Source: Crotophaga sulcirostris (lineage: Eukaryota; Chordata; Aves; Cuculiformes; Crotophagidae). From it: DNA of 64,000 nt. The stretch is from assembly GCA_013397455.1 (NCBI GenBank), contig VYZB01000293.1, positions 129,840 through 193,839 of the forward strand, written 5' to 3'. The first letter of the stretch is position 1. The number at the start of each line of letters is the position of its first letter. Below, piece by piece: positions 1-13,700 of this stretch. The notes below the pieces were generated by a model, which worked only from the letters and a program-made list of their open reading frames with translations, did no database searches and had not been told where the DNA came from. Position numbers and translations under genes: made by a program.

Positions 1-3000
1 ATAAGCAGTTTTGCTGTCTTTCAGACCACATAGTTTCTGTTTCATGGCTAGGAATTTTAGTATCTCAAAGCCTTCTAGTCATTCTCCATGCAGCTGTTGC
101 TCAGGTTCAATCATGACTGTACCATCCACATTCAAAAGTAGAGTTATTTATTAGCATAATATGTAGGCGTTCTTGAGAGCCCTTGCAGCCCAACTGATGT
201 ATAATGACAAATTCCCAGGAATGTCTGTCAACAACAGGATTGGCAGAGAGCGTTTTAGAGAAGGGACTGAAGGTCTGACCTTCCTTGGTTATTATGCTGC
301 TCTGTACTATCCTAGAGCAACCTTAAGGTCGAAAACAAGATCAAACTCCGAAAACATTATAATTTATAAACATAATTATTAGCATTAAAAAGCCTCTCAA
401 AACTCCATGACTGTCATATTTGTCGTTCCTCCAAGGAGTCATGAGGTGTGGTGGTTTTGTTAGTTTGCATGTTTATTTGTTTGTTAGTTTTACCATTTAA
501 AAATAATGATAAATGTAAGACTCTTTCTTTTGGCTCTTTCATTTTAGCATATGTTGTAGACACAGACCGAAAATTAAACATTCTAATTAAAGCAAGACTA
601 AAATTATGGTTAAAAAGAACAGGAGAAAATGAATCTTACTGAAGATAAATCTTATGCCGTATTGTTGGTATTCAAATACATATTATTCATCTACATATTT
701 TGTGAAAATTTTGGCATTGGGTACTTTGGCTATTTCATTTAGTGCAGGCTGAAACTTCACAGAGGAATTTAAAACAAAAAACAAAAATGGAATACTAATA
801 ATCTTTCTGAGATACTATTTCAGAGATAACTTTTTGTACAACACATAAACCTTAAAATATATGTGCTTCATGAAAATGCATTGTTCATAAATAAAGTCAG
901 TCTTAAAAAATCTCAAAATCCTTGCTACATTTTTATTCTGATAAATAGAGAATTTTAGTATTTTTAGCTGTTTTCATTCAATATTAAACTAAATTAAAAT
1001 TATTAGTAATTTTTACTGAGAAGATGAGAATGGTTTCTTGACAGATATGGAGCTACTCCACAATGCAGTATGGAAAAATCATTAACTAGAAAACTAGCCT
1101 CTTTGCAACATAAGTGCCAAAACCTGATCATTCTTCCATCACCTCCTACCTCTTCGTGCATTAGTCCATCAGAAATAATGCTCATGCCTGTTTATTCAGG
1201 GACCTATTCCCACTGAAAACTAATTTCCTCACCTTCCCTCTGAAAAAAAATGCTAGCAAAAGGGAACGTTCTGGGCATGATTTGGGGCAGGAGGAAGAGG
1301 GAAGAGGTAAGAATAGTGCAGCACTTCTGAAGGATCCATACTGAAATGGTACTGCACATGGTATTGGTGCAATTCTACAGAAAGTTCAGGAAAACATCAG
1401 AAATTATAAGTTGCAGCTTGAAGAAAACCATACCAGAAAACACATTTGATGTATTTAAAGGCAAAGAAAAAGCCAAAGACTGAAGAGATTCATACTTAAT
1501 TTCCAAGAAAGGCACATGAACTAGTTTGGACAAACAAGAGCATTATCTGAAGAAATAAGAGCACCTTTAAGGAAAGAGAAGACAGTCATGCACTTCGATG
1601 TTTTAAGCTTTTTGCTTCTTCTCATGTCCATAGGAAACTTTATTCCTACTGGTGTTCGGACCGTTGCCTTATCAGTCTGCTCCAGCATCCTTGCAGAATC
1701 CCAGGTGCCAGACGGGACCATCATGGTAAGTATGGGGATGTATAGTAAAAGAGTTGGTACGCAAAGTATGACCCAAAAGTGTGGGAATTGGGTGATTTTG
1801 TCTTGGTAGGCAAAAGAAGGAAACACAGGGACCAAGGAAAATGTAGCTGGTGCCACCCCTAGTAGTACAGTATTCAGTTAATCCTGTGCAGCTGTTCTAC
1901 CTCTACATTGTGATAAAACACAATGATTGCATCATATCTGTGACACACAGCAGTAGCAAAAAATCAGGAAAATTTACTTAGTCAACCATAGTGATTTTAT
2001 TATACCAGAAACGCTATGAGAGATCCTGCAAACCCACAAGACGATGTGTACCACATGGAAAAAAGTTATACCACAAGTAACACAAGAATTGAGTTATATG
2101 AATTTATACCTACACTTATAACTCGAGGAACTACTCACAGCTTAACGTTGGAAATTTTGTCCTTGCCACCCTTCCTTCAGTTTGGATGCCAGTTGGAGAG
2201 TACAGCGAAGTATGCTATTATTCACTTTTGTCTTATTTTATTGACACATCATACACTCTGAAAAAAAAACTTTTCTGTTTTAATGTTTAATAGTTATAAA
2301 TTATTAATGTACATCTTTTTTTTCATGTGTGTCGCCTAAGGATAAAACTTGGGGTTATTATTGCTGGTACTGGGAGAAGCAATCCTTTGGGTATGGTCTT
2401 TGTTTTCACTCTCCCTGAAGCTCACTGACTACAATGATGCTGAGTGCGAAGAATGTACCTGTCAATCATCTAGGGATTTAAATCTACCTAACCCTGCTAG
2501 CCACTCAGATATGCAAATGCTTTTTCACTTCCACAAATTTTAAAATATCCTTGCGTCTCCTTTTTGGAGAAGAAAACATGCATATAGAGATATCCAGAAG
2601 AACAAAGGTAAAAAAATATAAAATAAAATAAATAAAAAAAGGAATTCAGTGCTCAAAGGCAAACACAGCAGTGGGGTTAACTTGTTCCACAAATTCCTCA
2701 TTTATGATCATGCATGTGAGAATTTAAGACCAAAGAGAAGGCTATTTATAGTGCTGAGGGTACTCAGGACTCCAAGATTTCATTTTCAGCTGAATCGGTG
2801 AATGGTATCAGTTAGTACCCAGGGAATATAATCACAGAATAATCCATTTCTAGAGAACTGAGCCCTATGTTGAAAAACTTCAAACAACAATATTTATAGG
2901 AATACACTTCTATTAGTGTAAAGTGTGAATTGTAAGAAAACCCACTTAAATTTAAAAAAGGAAAAAGTAATAGAAAACAAGCTCAGGTGACTATCTTTAT

Positions 3001-5270
3001 CCTCATGTAAATTAGACTAATTAGTATTTCCATAATCTTTAGGGAAAAGATGGTGATGTAGCTGCATTGTTTATGCAAATAGTATCCAAATATGCAAAAT
3101 GGACATAGCCAGATTATAAATTAAACTTCAGGTAAATGATTAGCCTGAGTGTATTAGAAACCAGAAAACCTCCTTATAAGCATTAACTTTACATTAAAAA
3201 AAAAAGGAGCAAACTTTCTATGTTTCTTTTATAATGTGCAGGCATACAGTATAAAGAAAATAAGTCAACATCACCTTAAATCTTCATTTTCCTTCTATTT
3301 GGAATTAATTTTGAATCAATGCAAGTTCTTTGACAGAACCTGTCTTCTGAAGGAATGAGCACAGTTTACTGTTTAAATAAGATAAATCCGACCTTTACAG
3401 TAGCAAGAACTCATCAGAATTCTAAGTTCAGTATGTAGCAATATCCTCCTTCCTGAAGAAAAAATATGAAAAAATAGCTATATTAAATCAATTCCCTGAC
3501 TTAACAAAACAAACGTATTATCAGGGAATATTCACAGAGGTTTGTCAGGCTTGTTTACTCATGCATTGCCTTTAGTTGGAAGTGCAGAAAAGCTAGGAGA
3601 TGATATTTTACTCAAACACGAATTTTTATGCCTATGTGTTAAATTTTGTAAAGAGTAATGATTTTGATTGCTGAATCTTGAATTTTTAAAAGCAGACTAC
3701 CCTTCAGAAAGTACAAAATCAGTATTTTGAAAGTGTCGTTCCTCTGAAGATTTGGATCAAAAACTCATTGCCAAGACACAGTATTGAAAATTGAAATGAC
3801 CATAAGATTGGCCTTCAAAATTAAACTTACTCTTTTACTCCCCTATATCTATTATCTTAGCTTTATAAAATTCCTCATTTATCATAAAAAAACCAACCAA
3901 AAAACAGGAGCAAATACGTTACTTTTTGAAAGAGCTAGAAAAATAATCAACATGAAAAAAGTTGTGTAGTACAGTGAGCAATCAATATGCTACTCAAACT
4001 TGCATCAACAGTGTGCTACAACTACTTGCAAAATTCTGTTCGAGTTTCAGTATCAGTGCCTTAGTTTTGGAAGAAGTGTTGTTCCCAACTCTGAGAACTT
4101 CCAAAACCCTTAAACAAGAGATTACAAGACTCAGCTTGATCCCCCTTATCTCACGTATGTAGTCTCATAGATGTGCCCTAGGAATTTTGTTTTAATTTGT
4201 GTAGGAGCAAATAGATTTTTCACTTGGCTATAAAGAGAAGGAAGGCTAAATCAGTATACCAACAATGAAGTTGTTCCATTCTGTGTCTGACGGCTTTATG
4301 TTTCCAAATAAAGCCTTAGTTTAAGTGGATACCACTTTGTTCTCAAAAAAGTTACTTCAAAATGTGTGTCTAAAAAAGTACACCGCTGTAGCAACTCTAT
4401 GAGCTTCTGGAGTCAGCAGCTTTAATAGAGAGTGGAAGTGTTGTGTATTCCATCAAAAAAAAAAATTAAAACAAGTTTATGCCTATGATAAGTTACTTCT
4501 TATTTCAGTTTTCCATTTTCCTCAACTCTGGAAAAGAAATTGGTTCTGAGTTTCTGGGGTTTTTTTTCTACTCACAGTTCTACATTGATTTTACCCTTAA
4601 CTAATACATAAACAATTTTAGCTTGAGAGTGACTTATTTTTGGTTTGTCAAGCTAACAAGGATTGAAATCATGTTATTCTTTCATTTTTGTGCAGTCTGC
4701 ATATGCACACTCTATTTTTAGAATGAGAGTGTTTTATTTAGACATCCATGAAATCTTGATATTTCCAGATATTTTTTTCATCTTGAACTGAGAAAAAATC
4801 TCTGACTACCTGCCCCTAAATCAAATCATGGGGTGGTAGAGATCTTGTCCTATCTAAACACATTTCTTAGAATGATTATGGGATTTAAGCATTTGAAACA
4901 AGGATCAATATGAGTGCTTTGAAGGAGATGATACGCAAAAAGGCAGTAAAGAAGAGAATTAGATCTAAATATGTTTCATTGAGTTGTTATGGGTTGTAAG
5001 CATTAGGCACAGAAGTCCAATGTTGCTAACTAATTCACTACTGTCTACAAATAAAAAGATAAAATAGGACTTAAAAAGACTTTATAGAAAGTAATGATAC
5101 TTGAGCAATTAAAGATCTCAGATGTAAGAATATTCAAGTATTTCTCGGCATAAATGCAAGTTATATTTTCTGATTTACAGTTCAATGAATTGGGACAGGT
5201 CTATTTGAGTACTGTTCTATAACTTAAGTACTATGCAGTTGATGCGACCAACGCACATAGTTTATAAAGG
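1..5270. other. AT-rich non-coding stretch, no gene recognised
   Basis: This stretch is AT-rich with scattered short A and T runs and frequent stop codons in all frames. The longest open frame is a 111-codon one on the minus strand (1521-1856), and it resembles no protein I know. The only segment that stands out is an exon-like piece at 1634-1725, listed separately. I see no CR1, LTR or DNA-transposon signature here, although old decayed repeats could be present below what I can recognise by eye. Confidence 0.6.
1634..1725 (+). other. weak exon-like segment with splice-site-like ends
   Basis: The segment is preceded by a pyrimidine-biased run ending in CATAG (AG at 1632-1633) and followed by GTAAGTATG from 1726, a strong match to the vertebrate 5' splice-site consensus. 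The 92 nt between are open in all three plus frames. One frame contains the peptide SQVPDGTIM, which I cannot assign to a protein family. It could be an exon of a long non-coding RNA, a decayed coding exon, or a chance pair of splice-like sites. I see no companion exons with matching phase nearby. The base composition is less AT-rich than its surroundings, which is the other reason for listing it. Confidence 0.15.
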
Positions 5271-5943
5271 TAGAGAATCATAGAATCATCTAGTTGGAAA
5301 AGACCTCTGAGATCATCAAGTCAAACCATACCTGTCCACTTACTAAACTATATCCCTGGGGAACTCATCTAGCCATGGATGGAGACTCAACCACCTCCCT
5401 GGGCAACTTGTTCCAATGCCTGACCACAATTTCAGTGAAGAAATTTTTCCTAATGCCTAATCTGAACCTCCCCTGGTGCAACTTGTGGCCATTTCCCCTT
5501 GTCCTGTCACCTGTCACTTGGGAGAAGAGACCAAAACTCACCTCAGTACAACCTCCTTTCAGGTAGTTGTAGACAGTGATGAGGTCTCCCCTCAGCCTCC
5601 TCTTCTCTAGGCTAAACAACCCCAGTTCCTTCAGCTGCTCTTCATAAGACTTATTCTCCAGCCCCTTCACCAGCCTTGTTACCTGGCTCTGGAAGTGCTC
5701 CAGCACCTCAATGTCATTCTTGTAGTGAGGGGCCAAAAACTGAGCACAGTACTCGAGGTGCAACCTCACCAGCGCTGAGTACAGGGGCACAATCACTTCC
5801 CTGCTACTGCTGGCCACACTGTTTCTGATACAGGTCAAGATACCATTGGCCTTCTTAGCCACCTGGGCACACTGCTGGCTCATATTCAGGTGGATGTGAA
5901 CAAATACCCCCAGGTCCTTCTCTGCCAAAGTCTCCAAGCACTA
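5271..5943 (-). mobile_element. CR1 LINE, 5'-truncated, 3' part of ORF2 plus 3' UTR
   Basis: This is a minus-strand CR1 (chicken repeat 1) non-LTR retrotransposon fragment. Its 3' end lies at the left edge, where the plus strand shows two tandem copies of the AATCATAG-type tail, followed by the typical CR1 3'-UTR phrase TTGGAAAAGACCTCTGAGATC. The coding part is open from 5937 to 5365 (190 codons) and gives the conserved C-terminal region after the reverse transcriptase: [70 protein letters not shown] and [15 protein letters not shown]. The element starts just before the AEKDLG segment, so the endonuclease and RT catalytic motifs are absent, as is usual for 5'-truncated CR1. After VVESPS a gap of about 15 nt relative to the copy at 51957-53093 removes the last ORF2 codons before the 3' UTR. 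Confidence 0.95.
5365..5937 (-). pseudogene. CR1 ORF2 C-terminal remnant (downstream of RT)
   Basis: This is the open part of the CR1 fragment at 5271-5943. The 190 codons correspond to the C-terminal part of the CR1 ORF2 polyprotein (endonuclease plus reverse transcriptase), downstream of the catalytic palm motifs. Conserved blocks in order are AEKDLGVFV near the start, [18 protein letters not shown] around residues 50-67, [20 protein letters not shown] around 90-110, [19 protein letters not shown] around 112-130, and [15 protein letters not shown] close to the end. The endonuclease and FADD-type motif are missing, so it has no enzymatic function by itself. The apparent start methionine is just the first ATG of the truncated copy. 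Lack of internal stops over 190 codons suggests a fairly recent insertion. Confidence 0.9.
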
Positions 5944-5945
5944 GT

Positions 5946-8900
5946 TCAACCTTATCTAGTTCTTCTAACTTCAGTTATATTCCAGGAAAAAAAATAATGT
6001 ACAGATACCTACGACTAACTCCCTCATTACACAGCTTCTGGCCTCTTCAGACAACACATCTGATCTGCATCTCTCTCTCTTACCGTTCAGCCTGTTATCC
6101 CTTATCATTTTTGACAGCAGATTTGTTAGCCAGACTTTAGGCTTCTTGCCATGTCTGCCGGCTTGATTTGGTAATAAAGCTTAGTTGCCTTCTGTAAATA
6201 CCAGTCGCAGAGAAATTGATAAAATCTAACAGTGCGTGTGAGGTGTCAAAAAAGCTTCTCTCAAGTATATGGCATCCATCGCAAATCTATAAAACTGTAT
6301 CTGAGGACCTCATCAAGGCTGAAAAAGGAGAACTTCCCTTTGTGTTGAAGATGTCCATATTGACTTGGCAAACCCACAAGACCTTTTACATTACTCACCA
6401 GAAGCATAGAAAAAGCCCCTGGTTCTTCAGGAAGATATTGGCACATACAGAAATAGGACATCTAAACCTATTGAGCAGCTTTTAGCATTTTAGAGACTCC
6501 TGCAAGTAGGTTTGTGAGGAACGATTCACAAGAAAGCGATGTACAGGATCTCTCAGCCCATTTGTAGGGTGGGTAGCTTGTGCTGAAAGTTAGGGGCTTT
6601 GTGTTTACATACAGCATTGTACACACTCTCAGAGTGTAGGTGCTTGCATTTTGGATTTGGTTTTTTTGTAATCAGTATTATGTAAAGGTCCCAATCAAGC
6701 TCCTTGTTGGCAGACTTTGTCCCTGTGTCAAGATGGTGAGGCAAATGTCCTCCCTGAGCAAATTACAATTTTGATCTTTTTGTTCAAATCAGGAGACTCA
6801 CCTGAATACAGTTCAATTCCTTCTTCCTGTAAAAACAGGCTGTGGAGAAGGGACATGACCTGCAAATCTGAGTCTGAGGTAAACTCAGTGTGTAGCCCAG
6901 ATGAACTAGGAGGGAGTTGCAAATCTTGTAGACAGGGACAGACGGGCATGCAGTGACCTGTCGATTTTATCATGTATATTGGTTACAGAGACCAGCTAAG
7001 GGAAATTTCCCTTTCATTCAGAAAGACTATTAGTCAGTCATACTTTTAGGTATCGTATTACCACTAATATTCCTTGAACTCATCATTCCTAGAGTTGCAG
7101 GCCAAACCCTATGCTGGAGAGAAACTCAGAAGGAAAATCGTAGTACAGTGGAGAGGAAAAAGTCCAGTCCCTCAAAAAAGAATAAAAAATTCAAGATTTA
7201 AAGTAGTGGTAGGCTTGATGGTAGCCAAAAACTACCCATACCTGAAATCCCAATTCTTTTAGAATTACCAGTTACTTAGGAAACCAAAATTAAGAGAAAA
7301 AAAGCCAAGCATCTTCACCACTTAAGATCTAGATCCTGGAAACCATATAGATGACTGTGGACTGAAATACTCAAGTAGGCTGATGAAGGATCAGGAGAAC
7401 ATAGCAGTGACATACTTTCTGCTTTTCAGGACTTGTTTACAAAATTAGTAAAGCATTCAACCACAAATTAAAAATCCTGAATTCTACTCCCTGCCCAGCT
7501 AGAATGAAATTGGAGCCTCATTTCCCAGTGGACATATTGATTCACTTGTTTTCTGGCCCCTGGAATTTTATATTCTTTAACACATGCTGCCACAGCCTCG
7601 TCACATAGAAAAGAAACTAATTTCTGTCTTGATGCTCTAATAGTAGCCTTAGTATATGGATTTATGGCTCCTTAGTCTGAGGAGGGACAGGAGTCTAGAT
7701 CACCTACTTTTATCTGATAAGATAGTAAGCATATTCATCCTCGGTCTTTTAAAAAGAAAATTATTTGCACTTTTTAAGGCCTGTGCACTAGATTTGTTAA
7801 AATCTACATTATCAGGCTTGCAGGGATCTAAAGTGCTCCCACTGCAAAGCAAACTTGAAGATGAAACCATTTGATGTAGACAAAGAAGTCCCCAGCTGTA
7901 AATGATTCTACAGATGGCCAGCTGTTAGTTTTGCACTTGAGTATTTAAAATTTATCTTATAATGGCTTAAGAAGCATAAACATTTCTTGAAGCTGGTCCA
8001 GATTAGTCTTTTTATTCAACTGTTTCTAGTCTAACACCTCAGATTCTTGTCAAAGACAAACATGGATTGAACAAACAGGTCAATGCTTTCTTTGACCACC
8101 ACAGATTCATTTTACACTATTCCAGTTTTGGCAATGGAGCAGCAAAAAGGCAGATTTTCTGGGCTATGTAAATTCTGATTTTAAAGTTTACGGAAACTGT
8201 AATATCTAGCAGATTTTTGCATAAGCAGCTCTTCACAGGAGCACAAAATCAGGACTAGAACAGGGCATTGTAATACCAACAGATTTTTTCAGCTACCCAG
8301 AAATTCAAAATTCTGGTTTGTCCTACTGAGCCTCTAATAAAGAAGTCTGATGGATTTGTCTGCCTGAGATTAGCCACATGTTATGTCTGTAAGCACTATG
8401 AGAAATGTAGAAATAGAGGGTTTGGTTATGGCCTTTACGGGGTGTCTGTACATCTCAGCTATTTGATACACTGTCATAAGGAAACTTTGTTCCCACCTCT
8501 CCCTGACACACTGTATTTTGAAGCTTGCTCAAGGCCTAAAACTAAGAAAAATTTAAGCTTGAGCACAGAAGGGTAAAGGGTGGAGTAGTCATAGTGACAG
8601 AATATGAGAATTAAACCATGGTTTCTTGGTAGGTTAAGGCCACTCAAATAATTTCTGACACTATCTTCCTACCCCTAGTCTTGAGCACTTGCACCTGTGT
8701 GGCAAGACAATTAATTGATTCAGGGAGCTGATTTGGCTTAAAACTCACATTGTTGCCAGGTTAGCTTTTGACTAGCCACTCACAAATTAAGATGGCAAGG
8801 ATGCACTTCTTTTCACTGTGATGACTAACAAAAGAGTATAACACTTCTCTGTAAGATGCATACAGTCCCTGGACAGAAAGGTCTGTTTATTGCATTGAAG

Positions 8901-10575
8901 TTTTTTTAAAGTTGATTTTGAAGTAACAGACCTAGGAAAATGCAAGGACCAGTTTTGACATCTGAAGGTAAATTGTTAAAATACCAATATATGGAACACT
9001 ATGCAGCTAATTAACTTTTACAGCCAATATATAGCCAATTAACTTTTTCACATTTACCATATGTTTATCTTTCTGCAGGGAGTATTTCCAGGAGGAAATC
9101 ATAACGGGAGAAAGTTCTGGCTTTTGTATGGGAATAAGATCTTTTGATGATAGCTACAAATTCCTACATAGCTCATGGTAGTTTCAAAAGGAGATGCTGT
9201 TGAAATCTGAGAAATGAAATGTCGGAATTCAGCAATTAATTTCATGGCTTCACAATGCTCATTTCCATAACTGGTTAACTATAAATTGTCCTTTGTGTTT
9301 TTTCTGATAACAATCCAAAGCAGTCAGTATCAACAGTACTCAAAAAAAGAATAGGATATCAATTCAGAGAAGACACTACCTGAAAAAATTATTGTCACAC
9401 ACTGGTACAGTGTGTCTCCAAGCTCCCTGACTGCTCCTCTTAGAAATAACTATATATTACTATCTATAATGTAGTCATCTATTACTGTCTGTAATACAGT
9501 AATTGTACAGTCCCTTTTCAAGTCTCAGCCGATGGTGGTATGGTGAAGGTCTTTGCTCAAGATTTTATATGAGGGCTTCTCCCTTAAAATCTTGGTAAAC
9601 ATCTGCTCTTGCAAACAAATTGTGGAAAATTTTTCAGTTCTAGACAATAGCAGTAGTACTGGCTGGCACTTTTGCAACCTTCCTCTCTTCACTGTCACCA
9701 GAGAGAAACACTGCAGTCATCTTGCAAACATCTGAAAACTATTACATGTAGACAAACTTGGCTGGAATTTCAAAATCCTGTCTTGAAATTATAAAACTAA
9801 AGTACATAAATGAATGCATTGACCAACTCCAAAGTCTGTGATTGCTTTTGAGCTGTTTGGTAGTGTAGCTCCCCATTTCATTTTGCAGTCTTGGTCTCTC
9901 TCCAGAGGAACTGTTACGACACACTGAAGTCTCTTTTTTGCACCTGTGGTTCCAGAAGATGGTCTGCCAATGGCAATTGTAGGGACCAGGGATTATGAAT
10001 GTGCCCGAGTCTTGCTCAGACACGCAATTGGAAGATGCCTGACTCCTGGGTCTCACAGCAGAGTTGTAGTCTACACGACTGGGGCACTGGTGTAACTGTG
10101 CTTAAGTGAGGGAAAAACACTGTTGTCATTTGTCAGCCAAAAGAGCTCTCGCTGCTCTAACAGTAGTAGTGGAAGGAGAGATAGTTGCTTGGGTGTTCAG
10201 GCAGTTAGATGAAAATGGAATGAAAGGAACTAATGAGGAGGAATTAACTATGGCTGTGGTGAATTGGTTGTTGTTTATCACTGTCCAGAGTAGAATAGTC
10301 AGCCCATAATTAAATAAGACTTGCCAGAAAAGGTGGAGCGGCGTTTACACACTGGGATTATATTATTATATTTTTTTCTATTTATTCCAGTCCAATTGCT
10401 TACACATTTACTTGATTAACCATGACATTTATTCTGGAGTAGCAGTGGTGAAATATTTACTGGGAGATCTGAAGAGAAGAATATGAAGGATTACCTTAGT
10501 TGTGTCTGGCCTAATCTTTGATCCTAGAATTGAACTGTTTTATTTAAAATGTTATTTTAAATATCTGACATGGTT
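5946..10575. other. non-coding stretch, nothing recognised
   Basis: No gene, RNA gene or recognisable repeat is visible. Open frames are all under about 105 codons and look like chance frames in AT-rich DNA, with no conserved domain words and no consistent splice-site framing. A minor inverted repeat (TTACTGT/ACAGTAA) lies around 9482-9502. Confidence 0.55.
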
Positions 10576-10718
10576 TTTGATGTAAGTATATAATTATTAA
10601 AAGACTAATTTTACAGTTATCAGTATTTTAAAAATGTTAAAGGAAANTTTGATGTAAGTATATAATTATTAAAAGACTAATTTTACAGTTATCAGTATTT
10701 TAAAAATGTTAAAGGAAA
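10576..10718 (+). repeat. 71-bp exact direct duplication around a single N
   Basis: Positions 10576-10646 and 10648-10718 are identical over 71 nt, both starting TTTGATGTAAG and ending TTAAAGGAAA, and they are separated only by one N at 10647. Exact identity in otherwise decayed non-coding DNA, with an ambiguous base exactly at the junction, points to two contig ends that overlap but were joined with an N rather than merged. A real, very recent tandem duplication is the alternative. The sequence itself is AT-rich and unremarkable. Confidence 0.95.
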
Positions 10719-13700
10719 TATTCTGATTTCAAAACTATGATGTGACAATAGAAGTGGAATATCTAACGTGAATAAGATAGGAAAAAATATGAATTTTTGT
10801 TTAATACTAAATATTTTCCCCAAAATGGCTGTGGGAAATGTAATTCCTGTGGGTCAAGCTACCACACCTCCTCCCTTTTCTTTTTGAAACATGCCATTCT
10901 GATTAATGTCAAAGACTTTCTTTTCATCGTATGAAAATATTGGTTTCATTTTCAAGTTATTGAACCCTTTCTGGTTTTAATGGAGATAAATATCCAAAAG
11001 AAAAAATATATTACAATGTCTAATGCAAAATATCAAAAATAAATTATTTTTCATTTTGAAGACGAAACAACTCATTCTCAAAATATTTATTTTAATATTT
11101 ATTGAAACTCTCCTCTAAATTTGCAAATTATTTTGATTATTTCAAAATGTGCCTTCTCACTGAATTTAATGTTTTTCAGAAAAAATGTTAGCTGCCACTA
11201 ATAATGATCATACATGGACAAAATACTCAGCAAAGTCCTTTTTATTTTGTTTCTACCTCTGTTATTGAGAATCTTCTCTGTTTCATTTTTGAAAAATAAA
11301 TTCTGTTTTAAGTGTTTAAAACTGAATGTCTTGAAACACTTGATGATAGAAAATGATATATCTTTATCATCTAAGAGGTACTCCCAGCATGCTATTGGAG
11401 AAGATAAAAATTCAGAATTATCTTGATAAATGGGGTAAATAATCTGAAAAAAGATCTTCAATCTGAATAGGCTGCAATTCTCCAACTGTAAATGCAAGGT
11501 TCTGTGCTACTTCACAAAGGTAAGAATGATAGGTTTGTTAGCATTGTGCAAAAAAGAATCAGGATCAAAGGTAAACAACAGTGATTAATGTCATGCATTT
11601 GCAAAAAATGTAATTATCATTATTATTAGGATATATAATTAGGAACACTGTTTCAGAGGCACAGGATGTACCCCTTTCTGCTTTTTTTAGGTAGAGCTCC
11701 TTCTTATATGGCCTTGGCTGAAATGATTTCACCTGCAATGTGTGGTAGATACACACCAGTATGGTTGAGAGTGTCCAGGTTGCAACTGTAATTTTCCTGT
11801 AATTAAATGCTTCTGTAAAACAATGGAAATATGGTAAGATACAATTCTGAATGCTAGATGTGAAGAGAAACATTTTCTGCATTTGTTGTAGACAGACTAT
11901 GTGACATTTAATTTCAGAAAGGGAAGAGTTATTTTACATATTATTAAAATACCCCAATTCTGGAAATTTCAAAGGACAAGCTTTGGTCAGGAATTATAGG
12001 TAGAATTTATAGAAAGCACCATTTATTTTAATGAAAATCAAGAAAAAAGCCTGAAATATTTCTGGTTATTTGTAACCAAATTTATTGCCACACTTTTCTT
12101 CTGTGAATATCTTTTCAAAGGTAGCACATTAATCACATTAACAAAAAGCAGGCATTTAAAACTGCCTTGAGACACACTAAGAATAATTTTTGACATTTAA
12201 GTATGTGCTTACCCTTTTGTTCCATAACATTTATTATAAACTTATGAGTTTGCCCTCAAGTTTTGTACATACAGTCACATAAAAGCAAATGCATTTTTTA
12301 ATTATGCATTTGTTATATGTGTTTGTTAATTAATCTTCAAAATAAAATGTTAAAGAAAGTGAATGTCTATAGTAAGGATGTCTGCAATTTGAATTGGAGT
12401 CATCAGAAAACAATTGTCTATATAACAGTCAAAAACATACTTTTTTCGAGTTTTCAAAGTTGATTTTAATGTCTATGTTAGAATAAAACCTATTCAACTG
12501 TCAAAAGTGCTTGTAGGAGAACTGAATTAATCTTTTGTCCTGAATTTTCTAAAATGAACTGAATAAGCACTCAGCAGTCATAGATGTTAAGGCCCAGGCA
12601 GCAACTACAATGCTTGAGTTCTAAGTTCAGGAGTTGACTGCTGTTCACTTGTCAAATAACTTGCTGCAAATTTTTCTTCAATTCTTTGTACGTTTTTTCC
12701 ATGAAGGGATTAAAATGTCTTGCAGTTCTCTGCCATGGCACTTGTTTCGCTCAAATGATGTCGGCTGTCTCAAACAGCAATGCAAGATTTACAATAATAA
12801 AGGATGTGAATAATAATAATAAAAGTGAATAAATTATATTTTTCTACTTGTATTTTACACAAAAAAACATGTATTTGAAAGATAGGAATATAGCCAGTAG
12901 GTAATCAGCAATTTTATTTTGACTGACATAATCTCTAGGCTTTCAGCATAAAGTCATCTACTCCATTGAATGCGCAAAAAGTGAAGATCCATTTTAATTA
13001 TATATTATAATTATGGTGTCAAAGTGTCATTAATTGACACTTAGTTTCTTGAAATAATTCTTCCAGTTCACTTTTTAGATGATGTCCAACGCTGGGCATG
13101 CAGTTGCATCAATAGCTTTGGTTCCAGAAGTCTTATTCCTGTGTTTATTTCAAACCAACTAATGATGGAACACCTTAAATGCTGGCAGCCTTTCTCAATA
13201 TGCTGCTTTAGTGACAATTACAGAAAACTGAATAAATGTTTGATGTTAATAATAATCAAACACGCTGGGAAAGTGCATCTTTGTTTTCTGTTGTGTGGAA
13301 GATATGCACAAGGTAAGTACAACATTATTTAGGAAAACAGATAGCTAACTTTACTTTGGAATGAAATTAAATAGAATTCTCAAAGGTTATAGCACATACT
13401 AAACCACAGGGTAATCCTGATGCTAGATTTTCTTCTTGATACATAAAGCTGAAGTATGTGTCTATCATGCTTTACATTTTTCTCATTAGCACTTGGCTTG
13501 ACAAAACCAAGAGATTTTAGGTGTTGTACATCATGCTTCCTTCAATCCCGCCACATTATAAGCTTTGAAGATTCTAAGTACTGCCACCCTTTAAATTCGT
13601 TCCTCAAATTCCTCCATCAGCAGTCACGCTCTTCTATGTCTTCTGCTTACAAGACTGCTCAAAAACTAATACCTTGATTTTATATTACTCTCTGCTGACT

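Noticed and set aside
1521..1856. 111-codon open frame on minus
   Set aside because: No recognised motif. It overlaps the exon-like segment on the other strand, and composition explains both as well as coding would.
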